The notes: generated by a model from the sequence alone, not told the origin. Shown: positions 47,051 to 60,118, numbered from the stretch's first letter. The stretch is DNA of 64,000 bases from Phocoena phocoena (GCF_963924675.1 NC_089228.1:93030894-93094893); one strand, 5' to 3'. Made by a program: numbers and translations.

Positions 47051-47412
47051 GTTATGGACTGAACATTTGTGTGCCCTCAAAATTCATATTTTGAAATCTT
47101 AACCCCCAATGTGTTGGTATTAGGAGGTGGGGCCTTTGGGAGTTGTTTAGGTCATGAGGTTGGAACCCTCATGAATGGGATTAATGTCTATAAAAGAGAC
47201 CCCAGAGATGTCCCTGTACCTTCTGCCACGTGAGGATACAGCGAAAAGATGCTCATGAATCAGGATGTGGGCCCTCCTCACCAGACACTGAATCTGCCAG
47301 CAGCTTGGTCTTGGACTTCCTACCCTCCAGAAGTGGGAGAAATAGATTTCAGAGTTTATAAGCCACCTAGTCTATGGTATTTTTCTTATAGCACCCTGAA
47401 CAGACTAAGACA
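47051..47412 (+). mobile_element. MLT1A/B-type (MaLR) solo LTR
   Basis: GTTATGGACTGAACATTTGT, CCCTCAAAATTCATATTTTG, GTATTAGGAGGTGGGGCCTT, CACCAGACACTGAATCTGCC and CACCTAGTCTATGGTATTTT follow the MLT1 LTR from end to end. Confidence 0.9.
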
Positions 47413-48311
47413 GTACAGCAACATCAAAACTCAACTCTTTCCTCTTATTGTCATAATTAACAAGTCTCAACCAAAGCTTTGGCTATGACTTTTTCAATAC
47501 TATATTTACTGTAACACCTTTAACTTACCAGGCTTTAAACACCTGTTGGTCTTTTGTTGGACTTTGTCTCATCTTTGAAGCAAGATTGACCTGCCGCTAT
47601 ACCATGTAGCAGTTTTAATCCTTTGTAGGCTGACTTCACACTTGTACTTTAGATCAGATATTATTGTCAAACTAGGCTGAAAGATCAGTATTAATTACAC
47701 CTTTGTTTGGTCAAAGTGATTTGATGTGGACGTGGCCCCTCTTGAGGGTTCTGAACAATTTAAAAGGACCCAATAAGATACATATGGGAAATAGAAGTGC
47801 AATGCTGCTTCCAAAGAATTCTGTGCTGTATGCCTTTGATTCTTCTTTTATAACTACAAAGAAAGGCTGAACAATTATATTCAATAAGCCAATAATGCAG
47901 ACTCCATGGTCTACTTTTTTTGATTATCTGTAAGGTAAAATCAATTTAACAATAATTGAAATAGTGCCCAAGATGAATTTGGGGAGGAGTCCCCTTAACT
48001 GTCATATATTTTAAGACATGTCAGCAAGGGTTACTACTACAGGATTTTGGGTCACTGCTGATCATGACAAAATTCAGACAGCTGCTACAGGCACCTGGTC
48101 TTCATCCCCAAATCTTGAAATGCACTCACAGTTCAGGATTGAAACCTTTTTTTTCAAAGCAATTCTGCTATCTTAAATGATTTTTTAAAAGTTTTAATCA
48201 TGCATGCAAATAATTTGATATTTTTAATGCCCTGTATGTCCTTCTTTCCAAATGTTATTTCTCATGACAGACACAGAAAAGTTTAACAGACCAAGAAGAA
48301 AATAAAATAAT

Positions 48312-48809
48312 TGAGGTGTGCCTCGGAGATACTTCAGGTTCGGTCCCAGACCACTGCAATAAAGCGAATATTGCAATAAAGCGAGTCACAAGAATTTTTT
48401 TGGTTTCTCAGTGCATATAGAAGTTACGTTTATACTATACTGTAGTCTATTAAGTGTGCCATAGCATTATGTCTAAAAAAATGTACATACCTTAATTCAA
48501 AAATACTTTATTGCTACAAAATGCTAACCATCATCTAAGCCTTCAGTGAGTCGTAATCTTTTTGCAATGGTAACATTAAACATCACAGATCACCATAAAA
48601 AATATAATGGTAATGAAAAATTTTGAAGTATTTTGAGAATTACTAAAACGTTACCCAGAGACACGAAGTGAGCAAATGCTGTTGGAAAAAAGGTGTCAAT
48701 AGACTTGCTGGATGTGGGGTTAACACAAACCTTCACTTCGTAAAACAACAAAACAAAACAAAAAAACACACAGTATCTGTGAAGTACAATAAAACAACAT
48801 ATGCCTGTA
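48312..48809 (+). mobile_element. Internally deleted Tigger1 (Tc1/mariner) DNA transposon
   Basis: Both ends are present. The left end reads GTGTGCCTCGGAGATACTTC and AATAAAGCGAATATTGC. The right end reads GTGAAGTACAATAAAAC and ATATGCCTGTA. At about 0.5 kb it is far shorter than the full element of about 2.4 kb; the transposase region is missing. 47.4-48.3 kb shows nothing else. Confidence 0.85.
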
Positions 48810-49366
48810 CCAACTTTTGGGTGTTGACAAGCATAACCAAAAAGTCTTATCGATTCTGATCTGAAGCCTAGAGTGTTAACTCAGATAGTTGAGCAGGTTT
48901 TAATAAAGATACCATATGATGAACACTTTGAACCTCTTCCTACCTGAATGGGGTGGAGTTGGAAGCAGATAGCATATTTCACAGGGACAATTTTCTATGT
49001 GTCCATTGCACTATCCTTCAGCTCAGGAGGGATTTCAACATGCTGTTTTATTTTCATGCTGTCAGTCAAGACAGAGGCTCAAGGAAAGAAGATGTAGAAA
49101 TGGTCAGTGGACAACCCTAGGTCCTCCTCTCTGAAACTATCAATGAGAAAGAGAGAAATAAGCTCTCATCCAAAATCCTGTCAGGCACTGCTCTGCTTTC
49201 CTATGGACTGGTCCAAGTGTTGCTTGGTGTAGATTGAATGATCGTAGGTTTTCTGTGGGAAAAGCTCTCTCTTCGCTGCTGTCCCTTTGCCAAGACAAAG
49301 GTATTCCAGGGCACTGAAGGAAGTGGAACACTAAACAGAAACAATGTTATTTCTTTTCCACCCTAC

Positions 49367-49787
49367 ATTATGGTTTGAATGGTGTCCCCCAAAAGATTCA
49401 TTGAAGTCCTAAATCCCAGCACCTGTGAATGTGACCTTATTTGGAAAAAGATTGAGTTTATACAGGATTGGGGTGAGCCCTAATCCAATGACTGGTGTCC
49501 TTAAAAGAAGAGAAAACAGAGATACAGGCACACACAGGGGAGAACGCCATGTGAAGACGGAGACAGAGATTGGATTGATGCACCTACAAACCAAGGGATG
49601 TCAGCCACCACCAGAAGGTAGGAGAGAAGCATGAAACAGATTCTCTCTCAGAGCCTCTAGTAGGAACCAACCTGGCAATACCTCGATTTCAGACTTCTAG
49701 CTTCCAGGATGGGGAGAGAATAAATTTCTGTTGCTTTTTGCTGCTCAGTTTGTGGGGTTTTGTTAGAGGTCACAGGAAATGAATACA
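49367..49787 (+). mobile_element. MLT1C/D-type (MaLR) solo LTR
   Basis: TTATGGTTTGAATGGTGTCC, CACCTGTGAATGTGACCTTA, ATACAGGCACACACAGGGGA, GCCATGTGAAGACGGAGACA and GAGAGAATAAATTTCTGTTG follow the LTR order. Confidence 0.85.
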
Positions 49788-49929
49788 CCCTGCCGTACAA
49801 CAAGGGAGGGACCACGTTCAGCTTTCTCCCTTCTCTCCCACGGGAGCAGCAGTGTTGCTTTGCTGCTTAAAGATTGCAGAGTGGGGCTTGGGCTCCGAAG
49901 CCTGTGTGGGCATGAATCCCCACCCCAAT

Positions 49930-50125
49930 GCTACAGCCACCTTTCAGAGTGCTTGCTCCATGCCCGGCTCTGTCTGAGGGCTTTGCGTGGTATTTAAGAC
50001 AACAACCCCATGAAGCTGCCCAGATCTCACAGAAGAGGAAACTGGGGTTCAGCTACAGTAATTTGCTCAGGGCACAGAGCTCACAGAGGGAGAAGCTGGG
50101 AGAGGGACTCTGACTCTGCATCCCC
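49930..50125 (-). mobile_element. MIR SINE
   Basis: Reverse-oriented core: CACAGAAGAGGAAACTGGGG, CAGTAATTTGCTCAGGGCAC and AGAGCTCACAGAGGGAGAAG. Confidence 0.75.
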
Positions 50126-50479
50126 GAAGAAGACTGCCATCACCTTAGCAATCCTACTGGAATATTTGATGGCATGACACATCGACGCACAAGGAGGCCG
50201 TTTCTGAGAGTAGCAGGCGTATCTGGAATTTAATTCAATGACCCTTAAAAACATTTGCCTTGACTCCATTTTTTAGGGAATTGCAGAGAAAATGGAAAGG
50301 TAATAAAGGAAACTAGTTGTTGAATTGGGAAAAAGAATAAAGAAGAGACAGAGAACAATAGTGACTTAAGATTGGATATTAACTAAAATTCAGCCTTATC
50401 AACTGCTGCTCTGTCCTTTGCACACTTTGCTCCAATAATATTAAATAGTTGAAATTTCATACACGTGCCATGCTGAATC

Positions 50480-50800
50480 ACGCACTTGAACACGTGCTTG
50501 TCTCTCCTAGAATCTCTTCGTTCCTTCCCTCTAAAACCCAATGGAAAAAAATTCTCATGATTTCAAATCAGTTCAAGTACCCAGAGATCTTCTCTGAGAG
50601 ATTTCTCCCAAGTAGAATTAAGCACTCGTTTCTCTGCCCTACTCTTATAACTTGTCGATCTTTCCACTGTTCTGCTTGTCATTTAGTACTTTTATTCTTT
50701 ATCTCACCCTACTAAGCTTTATAACTATGGTGCTGGGCATGGGGTCTGGCCCGCAGAAGGCAATCTATAAATGCTGAGTGCATGAGTGAATGAGTGCTGT
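50480..50800 (+). mobile_element. L2 LINE 3' end (diverged)
   Basis: CTTCTCTGAGAGATTTCTCC, GGTGCTGGGCATGGGGTCTG and GGCAATCTATAAATGCTGAG resemble the terminal L2 sequence. 50.8-51.3 kb is otherwise featureless. Confidence 0.55.
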
Positions 50801-51344
50801 AAAACATAATTTGATTCATTAAGTGGCTTTGCCCTTTGCCCTCACTCTTGCTATTTAAAAACTGTTTCATCCTGTCTGACACCAACTTTCTTCCAATTTG
50901 TTATATGAATACAACACAGATGGCTATTGTTAACATAAGAGATGAAAACATAACAGTACCTGGAATCAGGTCTCCATGACACTTTTGTTCACACTTTCAT
51001 GCTTCAAATTTATGAACACATTAAATAACCTTTTAAAGTCTTTTAAAGATCTATGTTAGCAAATGCTCCCTCTACTAGTGATTTTTTTTTTTTTAAAAAG
51101 GCTTTTGCCTAAAAAAATCTGCATGCAAGAAGAAACGAAGGAGCATCCACCAGCTAGGAGTCAGGTCACTACCTCATCTGAATTCTTAACACATTGTTTT
51201 TAAAAATGTTCTGTTTTGACTATAACCTAAGCCTCCCTCCTCACCACCTTTCTGGAAACTGTTCCGCAGTCCACAAGGGAAGTTAGTTAGGTCTTTGTAC
51301 TCACAAGTTACCAAACATGTAATATAAACTCTAGCCCGTGTTTT

Positions 51345-51655
51345 TTGTTTTTTTTAAAATAAATTTATTTATTTATTTATTTTTGGCTGCATTGGGTCTT
51401 CGTTGCTGCGCGCGGGCTTTCTCTAGTTGCTGTGAGCGGGGGCTACTCTTCGTTGCATTGTGGTGGCTTCTCTTGTTGCAGAGCTCGGGCTCTAGGCGCG
51501 CGGGCTTCAGTCGTTGTGGCACACAGGCTCAGTAGCTGTGGCTCACGGGCTTAGTTGCTCCGCAGTATGTGGGATCTTCCCGGACCAGGGCTCAAACCAG
51601 TGTCCCCTGCATTGGCAGGCGGATTCTCAACCACTGCGCCACCAGGGAAGTCCCA
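51345..51655 (-). mobile_element. Full-length long CHR-type SINE
   Basis: It runs from AATAAATTTATTTATTTATT and TTTGGCTGCATTGGGTCTTC to CCACCAGGGAAGTCCC, about 311 bp, with the extra 3' domain absent from the short CHR copies. Target-site duplication TAGCCCGTGTTTT / TAGCCCATGTTTT lies at 51332-51344 and 51656-51668. Confidence 0.94.
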
Positions 51656-51669
51656 TAGCCCATGTTTTG

Positions 51670-53680
51670 AAACCAGATCCAAGCATACATTTTGAAAGCA
51701 AGGGTAATAAACAAAGTGTGGTATATATCTGAAGAGAAATTCAGGTATCCATTTTAAAAGAAAGGGAGTCACAGTATTTATTGAAGAACAAAAGGGCTAT
51801 GACCTTGAGGGAGTGAAAAATCAGGAATATTTTTGTTCGCTATGTTTTAAACATTTAGAATATATGATATGGGTTATCAAGTTATTTTGATGATGGAGGG
51901 GCTGGTCTCTCTTGTCAACCTGCTCTTGGGTGTACAAATCCACACTTAAATCTATATAGTCATGAAGCTATGATCATGCCTTTCTAAGGATTACGATTAT
52001 TCATCATCACTGTGAGAGACACTTGAGGGAAATGATCAAGATGAGAAGAAGGAAGAAGGATCTTCTACTCAGCGAGCAGCAAACTACAGCTGCAAGCAAA
52101 ACCTGTGCACCCTACAACTGGTATTAGCCTGGTTATTTTCCGGTTCATGCTAATGGCCCTGAGATTGTGTCTTCTGCCTCCTTATCCAGTTCTTCAAAAC
52201 TTGGTTGTGGTCTTGGTTAAATCATTTACCTCTTACTCTGAAGCTGCCACAAGGCTGTGGAAGGTCCTCTAGGACTTTTCTGAGGTCTTAAATTTTCTCC
52301 AAAATTTGCACGAATCTGCCTCATCTTTTTTTTCTTATGGGAACAATGAAAAAAGCCTTAACAAAGTTATTTTTTATCTATTTCAATGTCAATATCTGAA
52401 GTGCAGGACATTTTAGATCCATGTGGTATGGACCTCACAGATTACTGAGAAATGTTCTAAGTACATATTACAGTTTTAATTGAGTTTGTCAACCCCTTAA
52501 TGGTGGCACATGGGTGGGTTTACCTCCCCAGCTGAAGACTAACAAATAAGTCTATTTATACCAAAGACCAGATTGTTTGGTTTTTTTAATATTTTGGGAT
52601 ACTAGCCTCATCTAGTTTGAATGGTAAATCGGATGTGGTTGTGGCTTGTTATCCAAGTGTCTCTGGAAGTGACGTAGGGCCAGCTCACAATGAAATGCTT
52701 GTGTCTTTGAGGATGGTCGAGAGAATTTCACAGGGCTCAGTTCGTTGGGGCCAAGGCAGACTTTTTCCAGAATCATCTTTGTAGCCTTGTCTCCTGGCCA
52801 GTATGGCTATGTTGGTGAGGGTCCATTGTTGGCCTTTTGCATAGAAGAGACACAGAAGAGAAGTGGTCTACGATGACAGCAAGTGCCCTCCAGGTGTTGG
52901 AAGACGGTAGCTGAAAGAGAATGGAAACCTCCTGGGCTGAGCTCCAGAGTCCTCTGAAATGTAGCCCTCACCTGGTTATTATACACAGAAGGGCCTCAGG
53001 CTGCTAGTGGCCAGTTTTGTTGCAACTGATGATATCTACTATAGAGATTTACGTGGGAAGCTGCTTGGATTCTCTTGTGACTCTAAGGGGGGAGGTGCTT
53101 AACATATTTACAGATGTTTTGTCAAGGGTACCTTAAACTCAAGAGGGGAGTGATCACCTGCCCCTCCCCTGGATTCAAGTTAAGCACGTGAACTGTTCTT
53201 CTGTCAACCACTAAGAGCCCGCAGCTCCCACTCAAGTTGGTAAATCCTTAAGACAAAAATAAATGTCGTTCTCCTTCTAACTCTACACCTTGAACTTGAT
53301 GGGATCACAAGAAATGCCATTTTAAAGATGCTGGAACTTGATGGATTCTCTCATTCTTTTGTTTTAGGACCATACAGCACTTTAAAATACTTAACATTAT
53401 ATTCGATTGAATTTTGGATTCTTTATACAGCTTTGTCTGACTTGAAATAACAACTTCTAAGGTCATTCTACTAATAAATCCCTTGAGTGAGAAACATCCT
53501 CTAACTGATGTGTTTACATTTACTAGTTTCTGTTTCTTTCACTGATGCAATAAATAAATCAACAATGCCAATATGATTAAACAACACTTAACAGGAATAA
53601 GTCTGAGCAATATGAATTTGTTAAGGTCACAGATGACAATTTCACATGGTTCAATCAAATTCACTTATTCCACAAGGTGA
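51670..53680. other. Unclassified intergenic stretch, possible degraded LTR element
   Basis: No gene is seen. Sequence at about 52.0-53.3 kb has the feel of old LTR-element DNA, ending in AAAAATAAATGTCGTTCTCC, similar to a retroviral polyadenylation region. I cannot match it to a named family or find paired LTRs. Confidence 0.3.
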
Positions 53681-53902
53681 AATATTTTGAACTGTATTGT
53701 TAAGGTCTTTTATTTTTCTTTCCAATCTCAGGACTCAAATGAGGGAATCCACCTTTGGCCAAAAGCAGAGGAAATGCAAACTTCTTCAGGGCCATCCACA
53801 CCAGACCCTTTAGATCCAAGGTCGAATTGTGAAATGGACAGTAATGATCCTTCCTGCTGGCCAGGCTCCCCTAAGCCCTGCACTCCTCTGACCTTGTGTT
53901 GA

Positions 53903-55750
53903 GCACCTGACCTCACCTCGCCTGGACACACAGACCTTTGGCCTCCCTTGGATTGGTGTTATCAACATCCATCAGACAGCACTCTGGGTGAGTTTCCATT
54001 CATATCAGCTACTTCTCATATCTGTCCTGTTGAGTGACTTTGCTCTGTTTTAATGAAATTGATTGAGACACAAATTCAGAAAATCCTGGAAGGAGTATCT
54101 TATTTCTATTGAACAAAGTTCTGGTCCCAGGCTTTATTCAGCCATATAAAGCGAACAATTCCTATACAAATCTGTACGATTGTTTCTGTTTGCCCAAAAT
54201 ATCTGGCCAGAGTTCATCAGGTGCTTGTGAGTTGCCTCACAGTGAAAGCCTCTGCCTGAGCCTGTCGCACAGAAGTCAGTTAAAATGGCCACAGAAGGTT
54301 CTGCTAAATCCACACAGGCTTCTCTATGCCAGGTCCTCGGTCACTCTTCCATTTCCCACCCCAGCCTCACACCTGGACTGTGGCCTCTCAAAAGGCTCTG
54401 GTCGGGCTACCCGTGCCTGCCTTGCCTGATCAGTCGTGGCGATTAGGCTTCTGCTCACGACATTGCCTCCGTGGTCGCAGATGACCTCGGATCCCGGTGA
54501 CTGAGCCAGAGGCCCAGAACTGGCCTCTGCCTATTCCCACTGTGCCAAGATCTGATACGGTCACAAAGCTGTAACACCTTTGTCACATTACTCTGACTCA
54601 GATCGTCTTCAGTAGTGGCTTTTGCTCCTCAGTCCATTCTGCAAGTGTAGAAAGAACCTCAGGGTATGTATCAATGTGGATGATAAGAATATAGCACAGT
54701 AAGTAGTTCGGAAATAGAAACCACACCAAGAGAAGAGCGGTAACCCTCCCCTTCCCCCATCATATAGGGATTGAATAGTTCCTGAAATCAATGGACCCAG
54801 TTTATTCATGAGAATTACACCCCCTCCCCCAACACACAGAGTTGGTTTTGTTTCTTTAGTTTGGGGAAGAATTTTAAAATAAAGGAAAACTTTATTCTAA
54901 TCTTCTACACTTGCCCCTGGAAATTTCCGTTTCTTATTTTAGAAAATTGGCCATTTCCAAAAATAAGTGCAAAGGAGACTGACATTAATTTCCAGATCAC
55001 ATTCCATGTCAAGTAATTTTGAGCTTGTTACCAGCAACAAGTTATTATGTATAACAAGAAGACACACTGGTTATGATGTATTTTCCACCAAAAAGCTCAA
55101 GACAGTGTATGGACGTGATTTCATTTGGTTTTATAACAGTCTACAAGATAAGACTGAAACAGACTCTATTTCCTTTTGAGCTATTCAGGTAACAGATATT
55201 GAAGTCATCAGATTGACACCCCTACACCAAATCACTCTACTGCATACATACTGGAAACAAGAATCTCCTCCTGGACTCCAAACTTCTTCGTTTCTATTGG
55301 CTAAACAAGTTCGCAAGCTGCTGAACGTCAAACTATAACGGCAGCCAACTTAAATTACAGTAATCCAGTGTAAATAAAGCGGCCATGAGTAACACGCTTG
55401 GTGCAGCAGACGCGTGTACGCAGTTTGAGAACATCACCATGTTGTGTTGAGTACAAGGATTTACAGAAAAACAACATCGACATTATAATTCCTTATCTCC
55501 TAAGAGGGAGGTCTACTGGCTACAGCCGTGAAGGTCGAAGCTCTCTCCCTTTTGTATCTAATAATGGCTTTGCATTTTGCTAGTACTTTCTGAGCATCTA
55601 CTACAGACTACAGCCCTATCTTGGGCTGCATCTGAACACAGTGCTCATGCTAGGTGTCACGGCCATACAGCAGAAACATGGACTCCCTCTAGGTCTACAG
55701 ATTAACTAGATGATACTCCCAGAGTCCTGGGAGTGTTCAAAGGACTTTCC
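53903..55750. other. Intergenic stretch 53.9-55.7 kb
   Basis: Non-repetitive, moderately GC sequence with no recognised gene. Open frames up to 106 codons (54109-54429 plus) lack domains. Confidence 0.5.
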
Positions 55751-55752
55751 CA

Positions 55753-55872
55753 CATAATGCAGCCCCTGTCAAATTCCAAGGTCCTTTCCTACAAACTCCC
55801 CTGCATAATGCAGCCCCTGTCAAATTCCAAGGTCCTTTCCTACAAATTCCCCTGCATAATGCAGCCCTTGTC
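55753..55872 (+). repeat. 51-bp tandem repeat, about 2.3 copies
   Basis: The unit begins CATAATGCAGCCCCTGTCAA and starts at 55753, 55804 and 55855, with only one or two differences between the first two copies. The third is truncated by unrelated sequence. Confidence 0.95.
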
Positions 55873-55944
55873 TGTGTATAGATTAAGCTCTGAATGTAGC
55901 TGACCTGCAGTTGTTCGTTGAACCCTATGACAGTAGAGCCTGGT

Positions 55945-56165
55945 GGGTATAGGCACTGATTCTGATAGGCTGCCTGGGTTCAACTTCTAGCTCTACTGCT
56001 TCCCAGATACAGGGCTTTGAGCAAGTTACTTAACTTCAGGTTTCTCACCTGCAAAATGGGGATAGTAATACCTACCTAAGAGGGAGAATGTGAGTTAAGT
56101 GTAAAGCAGTTAGAATAACACCTAGTACAGAGTAAGTGCTGTGCAAGTTTTAGCCATACTCTTGT
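55945..56165 (+). mobile_element. MIR SINE (nearly full length)
   Basis: GCTGCCTGGGTTCAACTTCT, GAGCAAGTTACTTAACTTCA, CACCTGCAAAATGGGGATAG and ACCTAGTACAGAGTAAGTGC give the MIR order. 56.2-57.6 kb holds only a short reverse L2 piece near 56790-56870. Confidence 0.88.
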
Positions 56166-57658
56166 TATTGTTATTATTACTACTACTATTTATCATTTGG
56201 GACAAAGGCAGTTTCACTAGCAAGTGAGTTATTCTCTCAGATGATGCAATGCAAAGACGGTCTGGAGTTAACAGATTGTTGAGATAAAACAGGCAAGATT
56301 GCAGAGAAGACAGTAAAGGTATGTGGAGTGTTCTGAGTTCCTCAAGGCAAAGAAAATGAGGAATGAGTTCTTCAAAACAGTGAAAATTTCAACTGAAGCT
56401 GACTGGGGCTTCAGCACATGAGAGGATCCTGGTAAGAAAAGGTACATACATAGATGGATAGTAGTGTTTTGCAGTGAAAAGGTATTCAAATAGCTGAACT
56501 ACCTCAGATAAGTCATTAAAAATTGCTATGCTTATTTTCCTTCATGGGCCCAACATTTTTCCTTCATGGGTTTCTATATATCTGAAGTGTGTTACAGCTG
56601 ATAAGAGGAGCTTGGGGATCTTTCACATAAAAAGTACTCAATGCAATTTGATGCACGTGTGAATGCATAAATTCATCTATACTCATATTTGAAGAGAAAC
56701 AACCTTCTGGTGGGTTCTACATCTATTTTTCATTTCATTTTAGCATACATTTCATTTTAGCGTGTGAAACAAACAGCTATCATTGCAAGATGGTGGCCAT
56801 ACAAAGATGAGTATGACAAAATCCGTACCATTAAGGAATTCACAGTCAAGAGGGAAAGGTAAAACCTGCACTAGTTAAACCCACTCACCAGAGAAAAAGT
56901 ATAGGCTTGATAGAGAAAGGGTGCCTGTCAAACAAAAAGCTCTCTTCTACTTAATTCTCCTCATGGCAAGGTATGGAGCGCTGGCTGGCACTGAAAGAAC
57001 AGGATATAGATAAGCCCTATCAAGTCAGCACTTACTGTGCACATTAGATAAATAAAGACCCTCATTTGACTCAGTACATCAACTCGGCGAACACTGGGCT
57101 TATCACTGCCTACATTTTATAGTGGAGAAATTGGCAGTTCAGAAAGGGTAGATCTGTTGGCCCTCATCAGGTAGCTAGCAATGGGCAGAACCAGTGTCTG
57201 CTCCTTTCTGCTTCACCTAGAGACCTTGGCATCCTCCCATCTGTCCCCCTACTGTCACATCAGTGCAAGGTATAATCCTTCCCAGCCATGCCAGGTCATC
57301 TGGACAGCCTAGATCTAATACATTGAAGTTAAGTAATAAGACTATCACCTGATCAATAATTCTGAAAAAGAAGTTGTGGGCTGTAGGGAAGGAGAAGACA
57401 ACGGAAGGCTGGGAACTGACTATTGAGTCCCAATAAATACTTATTTGTACTCAATGATTTTCTTAAAACACCCGTGAGCAAATAGGTAAAACCCAGCCAC
57501 CCACTTTGGATACTATCAAATTCTTGGTAAAAAAGTAGATAGGACGTTTGGTGTATGGAAATGTCAAGCAGATACCTTAGTATTTTTGTCTTTGACACTC
57601 AGAAATTATCCTTGAAGTAAATGTTATATTCACATTCTAGGAGGAGAAGAAATCAATG

Positions 57659-57973
57659 GGGCTTCCCTGGTGGCGCAGTGGTTGAGAATCTGCCTGTTAA
57701 TGCAGGGGACACGGGTTTGAGCCCTGGTCTGGGAAGATCCCACATGCCGCGGAGCAACTAGGCCCGTGAGCCACAACTACTGAGCCTGTGCGTCTGGAGC
57801 CTGTGCTCCGCAACGGGAGAGGCCACGACAGTGAGGCCTGTGCACCGCGATGAAGAGCGGCCCCCGCTCGCCGTATCTAGAGAAAGCCCTCGCACAGAAA
57901 TGAAGACCCAACACAGCCAAAAATAAAAATAAATAAATTGAAAGAAGGCTCAACATTAAAAAAAAAAAAAGAA
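57659..57973 (+). mobile_element. Full-length long CHR-type SINE
   Basis: GGGCTTCCCTGGTGGCGCAG at the start, then AAGAGCGGCCCCCGCTCGCC, AGAGAAAGCCCTCGCACAG and CAGCCAAAAATAAAAATAAA near the end, plus an A tail. Flanking AGAAATCAATG and AGAAATTAATG form its duplication. Confidence 0.93.
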
Positions 57974-58839
57974 AAGAAATTAATGAATTAGTAGGCAGTC
58001 TTCCCTGCCAAACAATAGCCTAGTCATTCCAAACAGGAGAGAATTTGTTTTCTGGGTCAGACACAGGTCGGTACCAGGATGGTGCCACATCCTTCCTAAT
58101 CCTCCTCTCAACTGCTAGCTCTATTTTCTCCTTAAGTTACATTCATTTGCTTCTTGGTTTTAGTGCATACCAAGCAATTAAGAAAGTCAACCATCCCAAT
58201 ATAGACTGAATTGTAAATAGTCTTAATAAAGAAAGAAATGAGTTTATCATTAAAATAGATAGCTATTTAATAATAAAAATTATAAGCATACAAAGTCAGG
58301 CCATGAAGGATGTACAGAAGAAAGGGAGGCTATATCTACGCAAGATTTGAGTTTGTGTCTACGTAGCACTAAAATCACATAAACTTTGTCAAACCAATAT
58401 CCTGATAATGACCACTATTCAGTTGATGGATGTATTAGGCTTTTACAGTGGGTTATTTAGATTAAAAAAAATCCTTTCCAGAGTTAGGATAATTTTGACT
58501 AGCTCTTTTCATTGATTCAATCAACTGGTTAATCGACCAGACCCTTATTTCACATGGGACTGTTGAAACATAAATTTAAACCCTCCAAAGGCATGCCTTC
58601 CAGTCTCCATACTAGTTGGCTGGAGGCTATTTTCCGATGCAGCCAGGCTGGGAGGAATTAGAAGGAGGTACTTCTATGTTCTGCTCACCGTTGCCACTGC
58701 TGCCTGAAACTCAAAGGAGCAAGCGAAGGCCCATAACTCAGATTTCTCTAACACCCTTCTTCTTAGGAGTGCAAACCAACATACGTTAATTCAACTAGAT
58801 TCTCTCAGTATTTAAGCCATGCTTTTAGAGTCCTACAGG

Positions 58840-58945
58840 CACATTCAGGCTTTTAAAGTACCCAGCCACCAGAACAGTGGCAGACAGGTCATTGGCACTG
58901 GGTAAATATTTGCTGAATAAACAGATAAATGAATGAATGAATTTA
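58840..58945 (+). mobile_element. L2 LINE terminal fragment
   Basis: CAGGTCATTGGCACTGGGTA, AATATTTGCTGAATAAACAG and a GAATGAATGAAT end match the L2 terminus. The flanking 57.97-59.6 kb shows no gene. Confidence 0.6.
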
Positions 58946-59609
58946 CAAAAATTTAAAACCACGGTTTTAAACATTTCATTAGAAACACAAAAGCATGTGC
59001 TTTATTTTCTAAAGCTTTTGTACAAAATGAATATGAATCCGTTACACCTGCTGTCTTTAAAGAATCCTAATACGACATACAGAAAGTAAATATAACCGTT
59101 CTTTTCATTTCTCAAGCTTCCCACAATGAAGTGAAGTGACTGGTCAGAGTAAATGCAGAGTAAATAGAAACGGAACCTGCCTCTCAGGTCAGAATTTAAC
59201 AATCCACTTCTCCATGGCTTATTAATTTGCAATTTGCTAAACTAGCAATATAAAAGCCTAAAGAAAATACAGAAAGAAAATAAGGGATTTATTTGACCTA
59301 CCTGTGTGTTCTCTACTGAACATATATCATTGATTCTTGATTAGCTGAACTCAATTAGGCAAGAAATAAATAAATCCCAGGTAATATGATTTTCATTTTA
59401 GTCAACTAATGAAGCTCTTCATCAACCTTTGACCGGAGTGGATAATTGTTAAATTGACTTCCTTGAGTTTCGTCTCCCAACTCCTAGGGTAATGGGGCAG
59501 AAAAAAGAGAAATGGAGAAGGAAAGCAAAAGCCCAAATAGCCTACACACTGGATAATCATACCGTTAATAATTATAATATGGGGTCCCTGGGGTTGGTCA
59601 TAAGAATGT

Positions 59610-60118
59610 CTCTATGGTAGGCTGAAAAGTGGCCCCTGCAAGATAGCCATGTCCTAATCAACGGGACCTGTGAATGTTACCTTATACGGAAAAAAAATGT
59701 TTTGCAGATGTGATTAAATTAAGGATCTTTAGAAGGGGAGATTATCCTGGGTTATCCAGGTAGGCCCTAAATGCAGTCACACATATCCTTATAAGAGGGA
59801 GGCAGAAGGAGATTTAACACACAGAGGAGAAGGTGATGTGAAGACAGAGCAGAGAGATTTGAGGATGTTGGCCTTGAGGACTTGAGTGAGGCAGCCACAA
59901 GCCAAGGAATGCCAGAGCCACTAAACCCTAAAAGAGTCCAGGAAGGCATTTTAGAACCTAGAGCCTCTGGAAGGAGAGAGCCCTGTTGACCCTTGATTTT
60001 GGCCCAATGATACTAATTTCAGACTTCTGGCCTCCAAAAGCATGAGAGAATACAGTTCTATTTTTACAAGCCACCAAGATTGTAGTACTTTGTTACAGTA
60101 GCCGTAGGAATCTCATAC
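59610..60118 (+). mobile_element. MLT1D/E-type (MaLR) solo LTR
   Basis: ATGGTAGGCTGAAAAGTGGC, CCTGTGAATGTTACCTTATA, CAGATGTGATTAAATTAAGG, GAAGGTGATGTGAAGACAGA and TTTCAGACTTCTGGCCTCCA keep the LTR order. Confidence 0.85.
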
